Positions 33,910 to 46,528 of a DNA stretch of 64,000 nucleotides are shown here, piece by piece (within the stretch, counting starts at the first letter, position 1; every line of letters begins with the position of its first letter). Location: NCBI GenBank assembly GCA_015680685.1, contig MNCI01023332.1, positions 67,163-131,162 of the forward strand, in the 5' to 3' direction. Below the pieces are notes generated by a model. That model saw nothing but the letters and a program-made list of their open reading frames with translations, was not told where the DNA came from and searched no databases. The translations under genes and the position numbers were made by a program. This DNA comes from Gnetum montanum (Eukaryota; Streptophyta; Gnetopsida; Gnetales; Gnetaceae).

Positions 33910-35270
33910 TTGATCAGAACCTCAATGACTCCTGCGAAACATGAGGATGCGCTTGATCGATTGCTACAAACAAGACAAGTGATGATGTACCTATTTCAGA
34001 TCCCTCAAGATGTTACAGTAATTCAATCAGACCTCATTTCCACTAAGGAAAAGCTGGTCTTGATAGAGGTGAGGGCCGAGCATGCTGAAGAAGAGGTGCA
34101 AAAATTGCAAGAAAAGCTCGTGGCCCTACAAGAAGCACAGTGGAACCCTTTGCAATTTTTTCCTACAAACTAGCTAGACAATTTCAAAACTGAGCAACTA
34201 ACCAAACTACTAATGGAGAATAAGAAGGTGGCAGAAGAAAAAGAGAAGGCTGTTTGGGATGCCTCTGCAGTATAGGTACAAACTCATGCACATATCAAGG
34301 CACTCAAAGACTTACAGGAGGAAAACAAGCAACTTGTTGCCAACAACCTTCAGTTGACTGCTATGGAGAAGCAAAAGAATGTTCTCAAAGAACATTTTCA
34401 TCAGTTATGAGAATAATTCATCTGAGTCAACCAAGACATGAGCTGTTTAGCCATGGAGAATCGAACCCTCTCAATGGAGGAGGTACGTGTAATCCATCAA
34501 AATACAGCTATCGAAATAAGCACATGAGAAAATGAGGCTAAACGATATGAAAAGCTAAAGGAGCAATTCCGGGACCAGGTGGGAATGTACAAACAGATCC
34601 TTGAGAAGGAGATCCATATGGCCAAGGCCCACATCAATGATATCAATGCTCAACACACTAACTGGTGGGCCATATTGGACACATATGCATTGGCCCACTA
34701 GGCAGAAGTTAAGAACCAGGACTTGTAGATCCAAGATCTTACAAAATACATGGAGTTGGCAAATCTGTGGTATGCCAACCTTGCCATGTTAATAGTAGGG
34801 AACTAGAGAATAGAGCTTGAGCAACATGTAGCTACCACCTACATCAAATATGAAACAAAATTTGCAGAATGCAAGAAGATATTGCAAAAACTAGAGATTG
34901 CAAATTCCTAACTTAAGGTGGTGAAGGCAAGATACCAAGGATAAAAAAGTGTCGCAATAGATTTGGCTTGATGACTTGTAGATTTTCAAGAATACAGAGA
35001 CAAAGCCAGAGCCTATGAGGAGGAATGACGGGTATTTTTGGCCTGGTATGTCAAGGTAAATCAAATGTTTCCACAACTACCCTGCCCATGGAAAGTGTCG
35101 ACTCCATCAAACATTGGAACATTAGCATGGACAACACAAGATCCCTGGATAGAAGAGGAGAAACTCTAGGCCATACTTCAACACTATCAAGCCCTACGAC
35201 CTGGAGCACAAGACAAGGGGAAAGCACCTATGGAGGAGCCACCACCACCAGGAACTACATGAGTTCCACC
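33910..35270 (+). pseudogene. Element D long coiled-coil coding remains
   Basis: The frame 33910-34173 and following pieces are rich in Glu, Lys, Gln and Leu with heptad-like spacing (EHAEEEVQKLQEKLVAL, then LQEENKQLVANNLQL). They run with many stops to a Pro-rich end (APMEEPPPPGTT) near 35265. It probably belongs to the same protein as 32827-33510. No enzymatic motif. A globular part followed by coiled coil resembles the layout of the antisense gene in A-C, but I see no clear sequence match. Confidence 0.5.
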
Positions 35271-35440
35271 AATTTTGTAGCTGTAGCACATTCTTTATGT
35301 TTTGTCTCTATTTTGTTTTGATTCCAACTATAGCATAGACCCATTTTCACCATCCAATAATCCCGTACCTATCCACTATAATCAATGGAGCTTGTTCTCA
35401 CTATAACTCGAGGACGAGTTTTCATTCAGTCGTGGGGGTA

Positions 35441-36163
35441 TGATGAGTCACCATTTAGTCAACCGTGATATTGTGTACGTGATATCACAACCTATCTCCT
35501 CATCTATAAATATGAGGTAGACATTTCCTCCCAATGTATGCCCACAGTGTAGTGATTGTAATTGTACGGCATCCTTATTCGAGTGTGATGTACTTGGACA
35601 TGTACATGACCGAAAATAAAGATCAAGCTCACTTCATCATTGCAGCATTCACTTAGCTTAATTATTTATTTAATTGTTATTTACTGCTTTCTTAGTTAAT
35701 ACCTTCTTACCCTAAACTCCTATTAAATGCGAAATGAGTACGACTTGATTATGAGCATTTAAGCGTGACTACTTGGTAACCCAGTAGCGTACCTAAGATC
35801 TGTGCTTGGTAATCCCAGTGGTAGTCATGCACGAAGTCCAAGATGTGTATGGATGATCGAGGAATGGATGCTCATCACACTTAGGCTAGTTTAGATTCTC
35901 GCTCACCCTTCTCTCTTAGCTTAGTTAATATTATCTTCCATTGCCTTTAGGAGTAGCATTAGCATAGAAACACATCATACACCTCATTTTCAACTAAACC
36001 ATACGTGACAAAGCTAACACTAGTCCAAATGGGAAGACAACGAACTGCAACCTAAGGATAACTGTCTTGATCCACAACTAGCCCGTCTACGAAGTTCGAT
36101 CGGATCATGTGTGAAATGCACATATTCGTATGGTTGAGTGTAGGGGTACCTCGCCACTTATCA
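35441..36163 (+). repeat. 3' LTR of element D
   Basis: 723 bp from TGATGAG to CTTATCA, preceded by the polypurine tract CAGTCGTGGGGGTA (35427-35440). TATAAATA lies at 35505-35512. It matches E's LTR (40539-41251) in inverted orientation, including the terminal GGGGTACC-to-ATCA part. Confidence 0.82.
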
Positions 36164-39100
36164 CAAGCTATATATGACATGTAAAGAACCTAAAATCATA
36201 CTCTAATTATCTAACCTTGAATACACAAATGATTATCAAAGTCCTTCAACTATTAAAATCGTTATGTTTTATGAATCTTATTGCACTATGTAAGATCCAC
36301 ATAGGTCCAGATTTAGGTGTCAAATATACCTAAAATGTGTGACTCCTAGTCAAGGAGGCAAACTTAAAAGTAGCCTAATAACATTAAATTTTAGATTCAA
36401 TTTCTAATTTAGTCTCAATTTTAATCCTAGTCTCCATCCTACTAAATAATATAATAGATTGGATAATTTACTAACTGCTAGCCATGGTCACATGGGGAAT
36501 ATTATCTAATCCTACTATCAATATTTACTACTTTGATAATAAATTTCCATTTTCTATTTATATTTAAACTCTTGAAAAATTATAGTTTATGTTTTAGGAA
36601 TTTTTAGCTTGGAAAAATGAATCTTACCTAGTATATAACTTGATATGCAATGATAATAATGCCACATGGATTTTTAGGCCATATATCATATCTATCTCTA
36701 TACCCCAAATTTTATTTAACTAAACATAATTAAAGGTTAATAAATTAATGATAGACACTTAGTCATACTACAATATCACCTACTTAATTATTTGAAAAAT
36801 AAATAAATAAATAAAAACGTATATACATGAAGATTCAACTGAACCATGAGCAAAGTTTCCTATGGAACCCCATTCATTAGAAGTGTAGCTAAATGGCCAG
36901 TGCTTGTTTGAGAATTCCAGCTTGTGAAGTGATGTGTACCATGGGCACAGTTTCCTTTGGGACCATGTTCATTGGCAATATAATAAGCTTCTCAGTGATT
37001 TGGATTCTAGTAGTACCATGACTTCTTAAGCTTTTTTGATCTCCAAAAAAAACTATAATAAGTAAATAAAAAATATGTACCTGTATAAATAAAAGAGGAA
37101 TTGATATTTAATTTTATTAGCCTATTGATTCACGTGCATTCATCTTCTTATATAACATTTTATGTACTTTAGGTATTTGAAATTTGAAAAATCTAGTTTT
37201 CTAAATCCTATACTTTATTATAATTGACTTTAACTATTATTCTCTTTTGATGGGAAGGGCTAATTACTTATATGGTGGCCATTTTTTGGTTAGTTATTTC
37301 TCCATTCTATTTTGTCTCATTCCTTGTTATCACCTTGAAAACATCAAAAGCTTGTTTTCAGTTTAAGAGACATGAAGGAAATGATGCACCTAACATGTTA
37401 GTATAACTAAACTTGGAAAGCCATTCTTAAATTCTTAAGGCATTCATACTTGAGACTTGTGCTAGAATATCAAAGTTGAACATGGATGATGTGCCTCCAA
37501 AAATTTTAGTATCCTGGCTACTAAGTAGGAGAATCCACTACAAGCTAACTTGACATAAGTCAATACTTTGGAATTTTATAATTATTTTCTATTTTTAAGA
37601 AAGTAGAAGTAATAATAATAATTAGAAATAATAATAATAAATTTATTTTGTATGACATACAATAGAATACTTGTAATCTAGAAATTAATTCTTGTAGCTT
37701 GCCACCATTTTGAAAAGATTCATCTAATGTAATGACTTCAAGATTAACAAGCTAGTTGTTCAATGCATTAGATGTAAAAATATTTTTCTTTAAAAAGAAA
37801 GAAGAGAAAAGATAAATTTTATAAATAATAATAAGAGTTTTATGGTTGGTTTCTTAGTATATGACCAATAAAGACCAATGATTGAGGCTTTTCTTTAAGT
37901 ACTTTGGTTTCATCATGAAAAATATTTAATAAGTTTTAGGTACTCATTATTTATTTCACATTATTTGACTAAGGGATTGGCAAAATGCTAGTCGAAGGCT
38001 ATGATGAGCAACTAAAGTAGTACCATTTCTTAATAAGTAATGTTTATTTTACTTTATATTAGGTCACAAGTAAGTATATTTTAGTTAATTGTTATCATCT
38101 ATATCTTCTATATCAAGGTGAAAATTTTGGGTAATGGAATAAGGTCCCTAGGATATAGTGCTACTAGAAGTTTTGATTTCAGAATTTATGGCATAACTAG
38201 GATCTTAAATTGTTTAAAAATTAATAAATTCTTGATGCTCCTATTTGCACTTTTTACTTAAGGCATTTTTCCTTCCTACTTTTATGAATCACTGCTATTT
38301 GTATCTTCTAGTTTATGAACATTACTTGCAATTGTTGTTCCAACATCATTTCCTTATTTTAATTGCCCTTGCACTTGCTCATTGTTGTTCATTCTTCTTT
38401 ACTTTCTACATTATTTATTCTCTTTGTTTAGGTAGGAGCTTTAGATTTTTTATGCCTCATGAGGGATTGTGATTGTTCACTAAATCATTATAACCTTTCA
38501 TAATAATCAATAAATTAAGTTAAGAAACTAATTATTGTAAATTAACTTAGTAGTATATTCTAATAGGCTATGTTATGCTAGTAATAAGATTTATAAAGAT
38601 AAAAACTTTCATTAGATGAAAAACTAGGATGAATGGTAAGTTTCAACTGAGATGAAAAATGTCAAAGTAGGATTAGTAGAATCATCAATATGAATACCAA
38701 CATCCAAATCCTTATAATAATCTTAAGCTCAAAAATAGCATTCATAAAATATGTCGCCTCTCTGAAATTTACAATTTCTACATAGTTGATTTTTCATATA
38801 GGAGAGGCATAAGCATAAAAGGTGACAAAGGATACAATATGACAAAGGCTAAGCCATCATTATCTTCCTCTTTCTCTTCCCTAGTTAGTGAAGCACAAGT
38901 ATGATCAACCCTTCAAAGTGGAACCTCAACATCCATTGATGTTATAAATGTAGCTAGGAAAAGGTACACCATGCAGTAGTAGAATCTTAATGATTTTGCA
39001 ATAATTCCTTGTGTTTCACATAGGCCTAGCTTACATGCAACAACAGCTAATAAGAAGGTTTACAAATTTCATTTTGTACTTTTGTAATAAATGTGGTTCC

Positions 39101-40538
39101 ATGCAAATCTATCATGTGATTAACATTCATTCCGTATATCATCATCCAGTGTTTCCTATGGTATGTACATCCCATGTCATCCATAGTATTTTATGAAAAA
39201 TTATGAATTTGTTTGCCTCTTAGTTAAAACTTTGATGTCAATGACATTGTAGTCGAAAGAGGACCATGCTAACTTTTGCAACAAAATTCCACTATCATTT
39301 TCAACCATTAACATTTGTTGTACTTAGGGTTTAAAATGTTTTTATTCTCCTACTCAACTACAACATTACCCAATGAACTTCATTTTCATTCAAACTATTT
39401 ATGTAAGTAAATCTTCACCAATTGAATACATCTCTAAAATTTTATTTTAGATTTTAAATTTTTTCCACTCTTTTGGTATGTATTGTAGAAGAGAGAACAC
39501 AAACAAAGCATTACTATATCAAAGGGAACATTTTTAGAAATGCCTACAATGTAGACAATAATCTTGCAATTACATCCAAAAAATGTAGATATTTTTTCAC
39601 CACTACAATTAGAGATGTTTAAAGCATGATTGAACAAGACCTAAATATAACCCTAGTGTTATGCTAAAAAAAGCTATGTGGTGTAGTTCATTATACATAA
39701 ACTTTCCATTCATTGAAAATGAAATCCTTATAGTTGCCATCATCTTCTTAGTATCTTAAGGAATTCTCTACAATCAAATATATAAGAAAAATTTTCAAAT
39801 ATGAGAAAAATAGAGTTAATGCCTAAAATTTAATTTGAAGTTGTTTGATAACTACAAGGCTTCTAAAAACAATATGTAGCTTAAAAATAGTTTATAAATC
39901 AAAAAAATATTTTTATAATATCTTCTTCAACAAACATGGATGAAATGTCATTTTAAAAAAATTTTCATACACCATGGATGAAATGCGAGTTTCAAACTTT
40001 AACCCAACCCTTTATGCAAATAGTGTAAAAATCACTTTGACTATATTTTAAGTAATTTTTATTTTAATTCTTAGAAACATTTCTATATATACTACTCAAT
40101 TTTAAACTAGTTTAAATAAAAAAAATCTATGCTTGAAGAAAATGTCTTATATCAAGGTAGTTTTTCATGGAAATTTTAAAATAATCCACGGCATGTATTG
40201 AGTAGATGTTAACTACTTATAATTCTTACATTAAATAGATTAATCATTTCCCATCTCATTTCTACTTAAAAATATAAGCTCAATTCATTATTGTAGCGTA
40301 TTTGGCTAAGTGCCTAAATTCCCCATCCCTACCATCCTTCCTCTCCTAAAAAAAATTTAAAATATCTCTTAATCACAATGTAAATATTCTAGCAAGTATT
40401 ATGTCAAAACTAATAAAAATATAATAAATAAAACATTAAAAATCATGAAAGAAATTCATATTGATAAAACACAGTAAATAAAAATATAAAATCAGCCATC
40501 ATTGAAGCTTCATTCTCAAACATACAATGAACACCCAT
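36164..40538. other. AT-rich gene-free stretch
   Basis: 4.4 kb of clearly AT-richer DNA than the elements around it, with short AAATAAATAAATA-type runs (near 36795). The longest ORFs are under 80 codons and look random. I see no LTR, terminal inverted repeat or coding homology. It lies between the outer ends of the convergent LTRs of D and E and may be older intergenic DNA. Confidence 0.6.
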
Positions 40539-41251
40539 TGATGAGTGGCACGGTACCCCTACACTCAACCATACAAATACAAATGTTACACGTGTGATCT
40601 GGTAGAACTCCGCAGACTAAGTGCCTACACACCTTATGGAACACCTAAGGTTAACTAGTCGTTGTCCTCCCAAACTCACTTGTATTTGTCACGATTGTAT
40701 GGTTAAGTGAGTTTAAGGTATATGATTTTTTTATATCTTTTTCTCTTTTATCACCTATGCTAATGAGGGAAAGGGTGAAGAGACTAAGTAACTAACTTTA
40801 ACTAACTAAGCCTTAATTACCCTAGCATCAATATCCATTCTTGCTTGTCATTTCACACCTTGAACTAATGCAACGCTGCTGGGATTACCAAAAGCTATTC
40901 GTTACTAGGATTACCAAGTGTAGCGCACATGCTCGAAGCATTCGTACTTAATGCACTTAACTAGGAGTTAAGGGTTGAGAGAGATTTAATTAAGTTCATC
41001 TTTATTATCATACACAATGATGTGCTCAGGTATAGAATTGCTCAAATAAAGATCCGTTCACTTTGGGACTCCTACTGCGAGCACATGGAAATTATTCTAA
41101 CTCTGGAATGGAAAAATGGCAAGAGTTTGGCTAAGGTCTAGATCTAGATAGAGAAAAAAGGGAGATCCACCTCTTATTTATAGAACTAGTGGCGGGCTGC
41201 GATATCACATATGCAATATCGTAGGGAAAGACACGATATCGCATCCCATCA
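40539..41251 (-). repeat. 3' LTR of element E
   Basis: 713 bp from TGATGAGTGG to CCCATCA on +. Read on - it begins TGATGGG after the polypurine tract (41252-41265). A TATAAATA box lies on - at 41175-41182. It is homologous to the LTR of D. Confidence 0.82.
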
Positions 41252-42977
41252 TACCCCCATGACTAAATAAAAACTCATCCTCGAGTTCCTTACAAAACAT
41301 TGGGAAGGTATGGGATTATTGACTTGAATGAAACTAATGGTGAATGGTATGACATGTGAATGGATCATCATTACAAAACATGAAAAAACTGGTGTTCACG
41401 ACAATAAGAGTGAACACTTTATACATTTGACATTAGGCCTTATTTGGCAGCTGAGAGAGAAGAGAGAAGAGAGAAGAAGTTTGTTGCTGCCAACGCCAAG
41501 ATTGTGCCTTTCATTGTCTCTCTGTAAGCGTGCCATCAATCTTGTTCCTTGCACAACTTCTTCAGCACCAATCCATTCCAAGTGTTTCCTATAGATCCAA
41601 TCCGTTGTTGTATGATTTCCATCTGCACATACAACACAATCTTATCTTAGCAAGGGTAAATGAATCACAATGCAATTGATACCTTGCTTCGGTGAAAGGT
41701 CCATTGGCTGAGTTGTGGTATGGCTAATTATGAATTCTGGAGATATAATATCGGTGGCTACTCGAGGTGTAGGGGTTAGGAGAAAAATCGAAAAAATTGG
41801 ACCAGGACCCCCATGACTGAGAGCAAACCTCTAATAGCGATAGAATGGAAAAAGATAAGGAATAAGAAAGACAAATAAAAAGAGACAACAGTCACGCTGA
41901 TGAAATGGATGTCAAGATGAAAATGAACAAAATAAGGTTGATTGCAAAAATGTTTAAGGGAAAGAAATTAACTGATGCACCAAAGAGAAATGTCAGTGGG
42001 TCCTCCCCAAAGCAGGCTCATGCCCTTGATGCCCTAACACTCCCACATTTAAAAAGTCTGTAGGCTCTAGAAATGTCATTTGGAAACAAAAGTTAAAATC
42101 TTAACCACAAGAATTTACCAAAAAGAAAACAATGCGTCAACCAAAATATACACTAATGATACAATCAGAAATGAGGTGAACAATGGAGAAAGAATGATGG
42201 AAAGAAGAGGATGGAATGGAATCTCAAGAACAAGGTGGTGTACAGCCCCTTGTGTATTTAATGATTAATGTGACTTAGTAGATCCCATTCCAAATCCAGC
42301 CTCAAACAAACCACATCCAATGACTTCACATTAATGCATTTGGCCAATCCATCCACTTGAAGTAACAATAATGCATCCCTCAAAGAGCCACCACCATTCC
42401 GACAAAATAAGGGAGGAGAAAGTAGGAAGCGAGGAAGGGCCTTAGTTAGAGGGAACATGTTTTTAGTTCCATAAGCAGTGCTTGTAGCCCAGATGATTAT
42501 TTCGTCTAAGGGATGTGCTTTGAATTTCCACATTTTTTTTTTCGTGAGAACCACACCATGCAAAGACTTATTATTTTTATTTTTATTTTTATTCACTCAA
42601 CTTCTCGATAATAATGAAATGTCAAAATGTTAAGAAAACTCAAGAAGAAAACATCCAAGCACCCAAGAGAATGACCAGCACCAATGCATCAAGTTCCCTT
42701 GAAGCTACACACTTTTCAATTCGTGAGTCCTTCCTTAGTTTGAGAAATGCCCAATCACCGATTCATTGATAGTTCTTATTATTTTGAAGAAAGGGACTGT
42801 ACAATTCCAAGCCAAGAGAGGCCATAGAGATGTATGGATGCATGGATGATGTGGACTCACTGCCTGCTATATCAAAAGAACCATACCCTAGTTCATACCA
42901 TCATTAAGAGCATTAGCAACCAATAGAAAATAGTTCATACCATCATTAAGAGCATTTAAAGCATGACAAACTTAACA
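41252..42977 (-). other. Element E polypurine tract and 3' non-coding region
   Basis: The tract reads TTTAGTCATGGGGGTA on -, preceded by CTCGAGGATGAG as in D (CTCGAGGACGAG). The remaining 1.7 kb has only short ORFs and an A/T-rich ATTTTT repeat near 42565-42590. Element C begins at 42983. Confidence 0.65.
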
Positions 42978-42982
42978 AAATG
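42978..42982. other. Target site duplication, left copy, of element C
   Basis: AAATG directly before the LTR, equal to 63585-63589. Confidence 0.88.
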
Positions 42983-45121
42983 TGTACTGTCCGAAATCAT
43001 CGAGGTTGGAATGAAACAAACGCCGAGAGATCTACGGAAGACATAGTAAGATCCTACCTTCACACGAGGGCAAGCTAGAAATAAATGAAGGTAGGGTACC
43101 TTGAATGGTCTGCACCCAGATCAAACAAGGACTTCCCCTAGCATACACAATGGCAGTGCACCAGGTTATCGAAAACAAACGTAAACAAATGTAAACGTAA
43201 ACATGAACAAGCTCAAAATCAGGTGTAAATAGCCTAAATAGAAAATAATGTAAATTGTAAATATGATTGAAAAAAATGTAACTATTTGTATTGATTTTAA
43301 AATTACAGAGAAATGCATCATTTAGAATGTAGTTGCAGAATTATTGCAAGGCAAACGTTTTGCCCTGATGTGGAAGGTGTTACAGATGCTGAGAGATTGC
43401 AGGTTTCTAGTCGCAGGTGTGCAGTGTCACCAAAACTGCCACGAATGCTCAGCGTGACTAAGTCTGGGTAATGCCCAATCGTGCGAGATAATGATGATCA
43501 AATTTGCCAACTCTCTAGATCTTGATGCCCAAAAATTGCCAGCCTCCATTAAATGGAAAAATAAGGTATTTATAGGACTTTCGGGCATGGGATTTGGATC
43601 TGTATGGAAGATCCATGGTTACCAAATGCAGGAAATGCAGATCAGGGGACAGGTGTGAACATTTTGATCGGATGCACAGAATTTTACAATGTACAGGGTG
43701 TAGCGTGACCAAGATCTCTTACACTGGCATGTGTAATCCACAGTGTAAGATCTTGATACGCTAAAAAATGTGAAATGTGCAAAGAATGTTAAAGTACAAG
43801 AGTGGATTTGGATGTCTAGCCTTCAGATCTATAGATCTGTGTTACTTTTTCTCTTCCAAGGCCTCCAGCGTGCATGGATCTGGCTCTAGCATGTCTGCAA
43901 CATGTCCTGGCGTCAGCGTCTAGTATCCAGCATCCCAGTGTTTATGCTATGCATACGTTGGTGTCAGCATGCCAGCATGACTTTTAGTGTGTCCAATGTT
44001 TATGATGCATTTTGAACCCATTTTTGACTTATGAGACCCGTTTTCAGAGTGGATCTACATGCTTGAGGTCAACAGGGTTTGCACGTCTATTTTGACCTGA
44101 TTTGGAGGCTGTTTTGGCATACTTTTGGTTGGTCACGCTTGGCAGCATGACCAAGTGTTTATGCCCTATTTTGAGCTAATTTTTGGATGTTGATGCCTAT
44201 ATTAATGATCAAATTCTGCCTACTCTCTGGGGTGGCCTGGATGCTAAATTTGACTTCATTTTACTGCTATTTTGGGCTAGTTTGGTTTGGTCATGTTGTG
44301 GTCATGCTAGCCAACGTGACCTCAAGGTGACCAACTGAAAATGCCATGTTTGATGCCTAAATTGTAAGTTTTTGAAGCCTGTGAACATGTACAAGTGTTG
44401 CCTATCCCTGGGGGTTGCTCAGATGTCAAAGATAATGCCTAAAAATGGTTTATTTACCCTATTTTTGTTTGTTTATGCTGTGCAGCGTGACCTCAGCATG
44501 ACCGACTGAAAATACCATGTTTGAGGCCCAAATTTTGATTTTCTGGAGCCTGTGAACATGTACAATTGTTGCCTGGCTCCCAGGAGTCAAATTCATGTCA
44601 AAATTTTTCCTGGAGGTGCCTGAATCGATCCGTTCTTATTTGTTCATGCTGTGGTCACAATATGCAACATGACCTTAGCATGACTAAATGAAAGTGGCTC
44701 AAGACATATGATTCTGAGCTCAAATTTTAAGATTTCAAAGACTGGGAGCTACAGGGGACATCAACAAAGCTCATGGAGGATCCGTGTGTTTGAATCTGGG
44801 ATGTTTGAGCTTGATTTTGGGGCCCTAGAAGTTGGTCACACTATACACCTGCTAGTCTTATGTTAGGCAGCGTGACCATAGCATGACCAAAGTGTATACA
44901 ATAAAAACCATGTATTTTGAGCTTGAAACCCTAGATTCTAGATGCCAAGAGTTGGAGCAATCACCTGTGGGCCCCAGGGGGCTTTGCCTATTCAATCATG
45001 TATCTTTTCATGCTATTTTGGAGGCTCTCAAGTTTGTTCATGCTAGACTCTTGTTGGGCAGTGGCATGACTTAGCTTGAGTTCTGTTCAAAGGTGCTAGG
45101 CCAAAATTTTGTGATGTTTCA
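42983..45121 (-). repeat. 3' LTR of element C
   Basis: 2139 bp, TGTACTG to GTTTCA. A perfect 10-bp inverted repeat, 43053-43062 with 43086-43095, may form a hairpin near the element-sense end of the LTR. A TATAAATA box lies on - near 43566-43575. The LTR is full of GCGTGACC/GCATGACC words. Confidence 0.92.
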
Positions 45122-45140
45122 TTAGCCCCTCTTTGTTGAT
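45122..45140 (-). other. Polypurine tract of element C
   Basis: CATCAACAAAGAGGGGCTAA-like tract on the - strand, directly before the 3' LTR. Same tract as in A and B. Confidence 0.82.
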
Positions 45141-46194
45141 GCCTAGAGGAATCCACCTGAGAGGTGTCAACAAAGAAGTAGAAAACACCACAAGCAACTT
45201 GGCATGAAGCACTGTCCATTGACCGTGGCCGAATGTCATCGCACCGTGTTCAGAAGTACATTGGATAAGGAACTGAAGTTTTGAGATGCATGGGAAGGAG
45301 GTTGTAACTGTGGGATTGGGGATTGATCAAAGGATTATTTTCTTCAACTGTGTGATAGGAATGCTCTTGTGAATAAGTCATGTTGGTCCTCGTCAGCAAC
45401 CAGTATCAAGCAGACTTGGGACCAAGGCATGGGAGTGCGTCCTTTCGAGGAATGGGACCCTTGTATCATGTTTAATAAAACCCATTGTCAACAGCCAAAG
45501 CCACATGATGAGGTGGTGCATCATGATTTTTTGAGATGTGAGTATTTTCTATCAAGACAACTGCCTTCCCACCTGGGGCTTGTATGAGAAGAGCCAATGG
45601 CCTTATGATTGCATTTTTCTCTTTGATTTTTGATTTTTTTTTGAAAGAACCTACTTTTGTGCTTTGCTCATGTTTGAGCACTTGCATTTTGTGTCACGTA
45701 CCATGTATTGTGTTTTCTTTTTTTTTGCATTGCAACTACTCAGAGAACCACAGTGTGCAACAGTGTATCGAGAGTCTTGGGATGAATATGGCATTAGGGA
45801 GATGTAACCGAATAGGATAAGGAGAACATGATGTGTTGGAGAATAAGGGATGCATTAGGAACTGGGAATGTACTCATGAGCGGATTGATTAACCTAGTTG
45901 TATGCATCGGAAACAATGTGGTACCTTGTCACCGTGATGAAGTGCATTTGTGCGCAAACACCTCATAGCGTCATCCTACAAACACAAGTCCAAGAGGACA
46001 AGAAAACCACAAGTGAGTTAGTCTAAAACACTTTAAACGTGAATGTAGCTAATGGGATGGAGGCACCTTGTTAAACTTCAGGCAAACAAAACAAGCAGCA
46101 TCAAATTCATCAGAGTCCATGTGGTGAATCATGCAGCAGGTTTTAGATGAAGACAAGTCGTTGATTGTAGCAAAAAATCAATGGGCCCATGATG
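45141..46194 (-). other. 3' untranslated spacer of element C
   Basis: About 1 kb with no recognisable coding region, between the post-pol array and the polypurine tract. Confidence 0.6.
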
Positions 46195-46510
46195 ATATTG
46201 CCAGTTTATAGTCTTAACGAATTGTGATGGATTAGTTTTACATCATAACCCTTTGGACATTGCCAGTTTAGCGTCATAGCGGATGGTGCAATGCTAGTTT
46301 ATAGTCGTAGCAGACTGTGAAGAGGCAAGCTAGTTTATAGTCTTAGTGGACTTTGGCAGACAAAAATGTGGTAGTTTAATGTCATACCGGATAACGAATC
46401 TATGGTATCAATTTACCGTCATGATGCCAGGATGTACTATGGTGCTATTTTTAAGTCAGAGCTCTAGGACTGTTCTATGGTATCAGTTTTAGGTCATGAT
46501 GCCAAGACCA
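46195..46510 (-). repeat. Array after pol in element C
   Basis: Units of about 40-55 bp with + strand GCTAGTTTATAGTCGTAGC followed by AGACTGTG or variants. They end about 20 bp from the pol stop. Homologous in core and place to the arrays of A and B. Confidence 0.8.
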
Positions 46511-46528
46511 GGACATACCTTGAGTTCA

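Larger units (their letters stand above)
32827..36163 (+). mobile_element. Element D: 3' part of an older LTR retrotransposon
   Basis: Coding-like remains (32827-35280), a polypurine tract GTGGGGGTA and an LTR at 35441-36163. The left part is not in the window, probably beyond element B, which would then have inserted into D. The LTR and tract match those of element E, so D and E are one family. Confidence 0.6.

Noticed and set aside
33910-35270. Envelope-like gene of element D
   Set aside because: No signal peptide, membrane segment or Cys pattern; the sequence is coiled coil.
36164-40538. Possible DNA transposon or host gene in the AT-rich stretch
   Set aside because: No terminal inverted repeats, no coding frame beyond about 80 codons, no domain motif.
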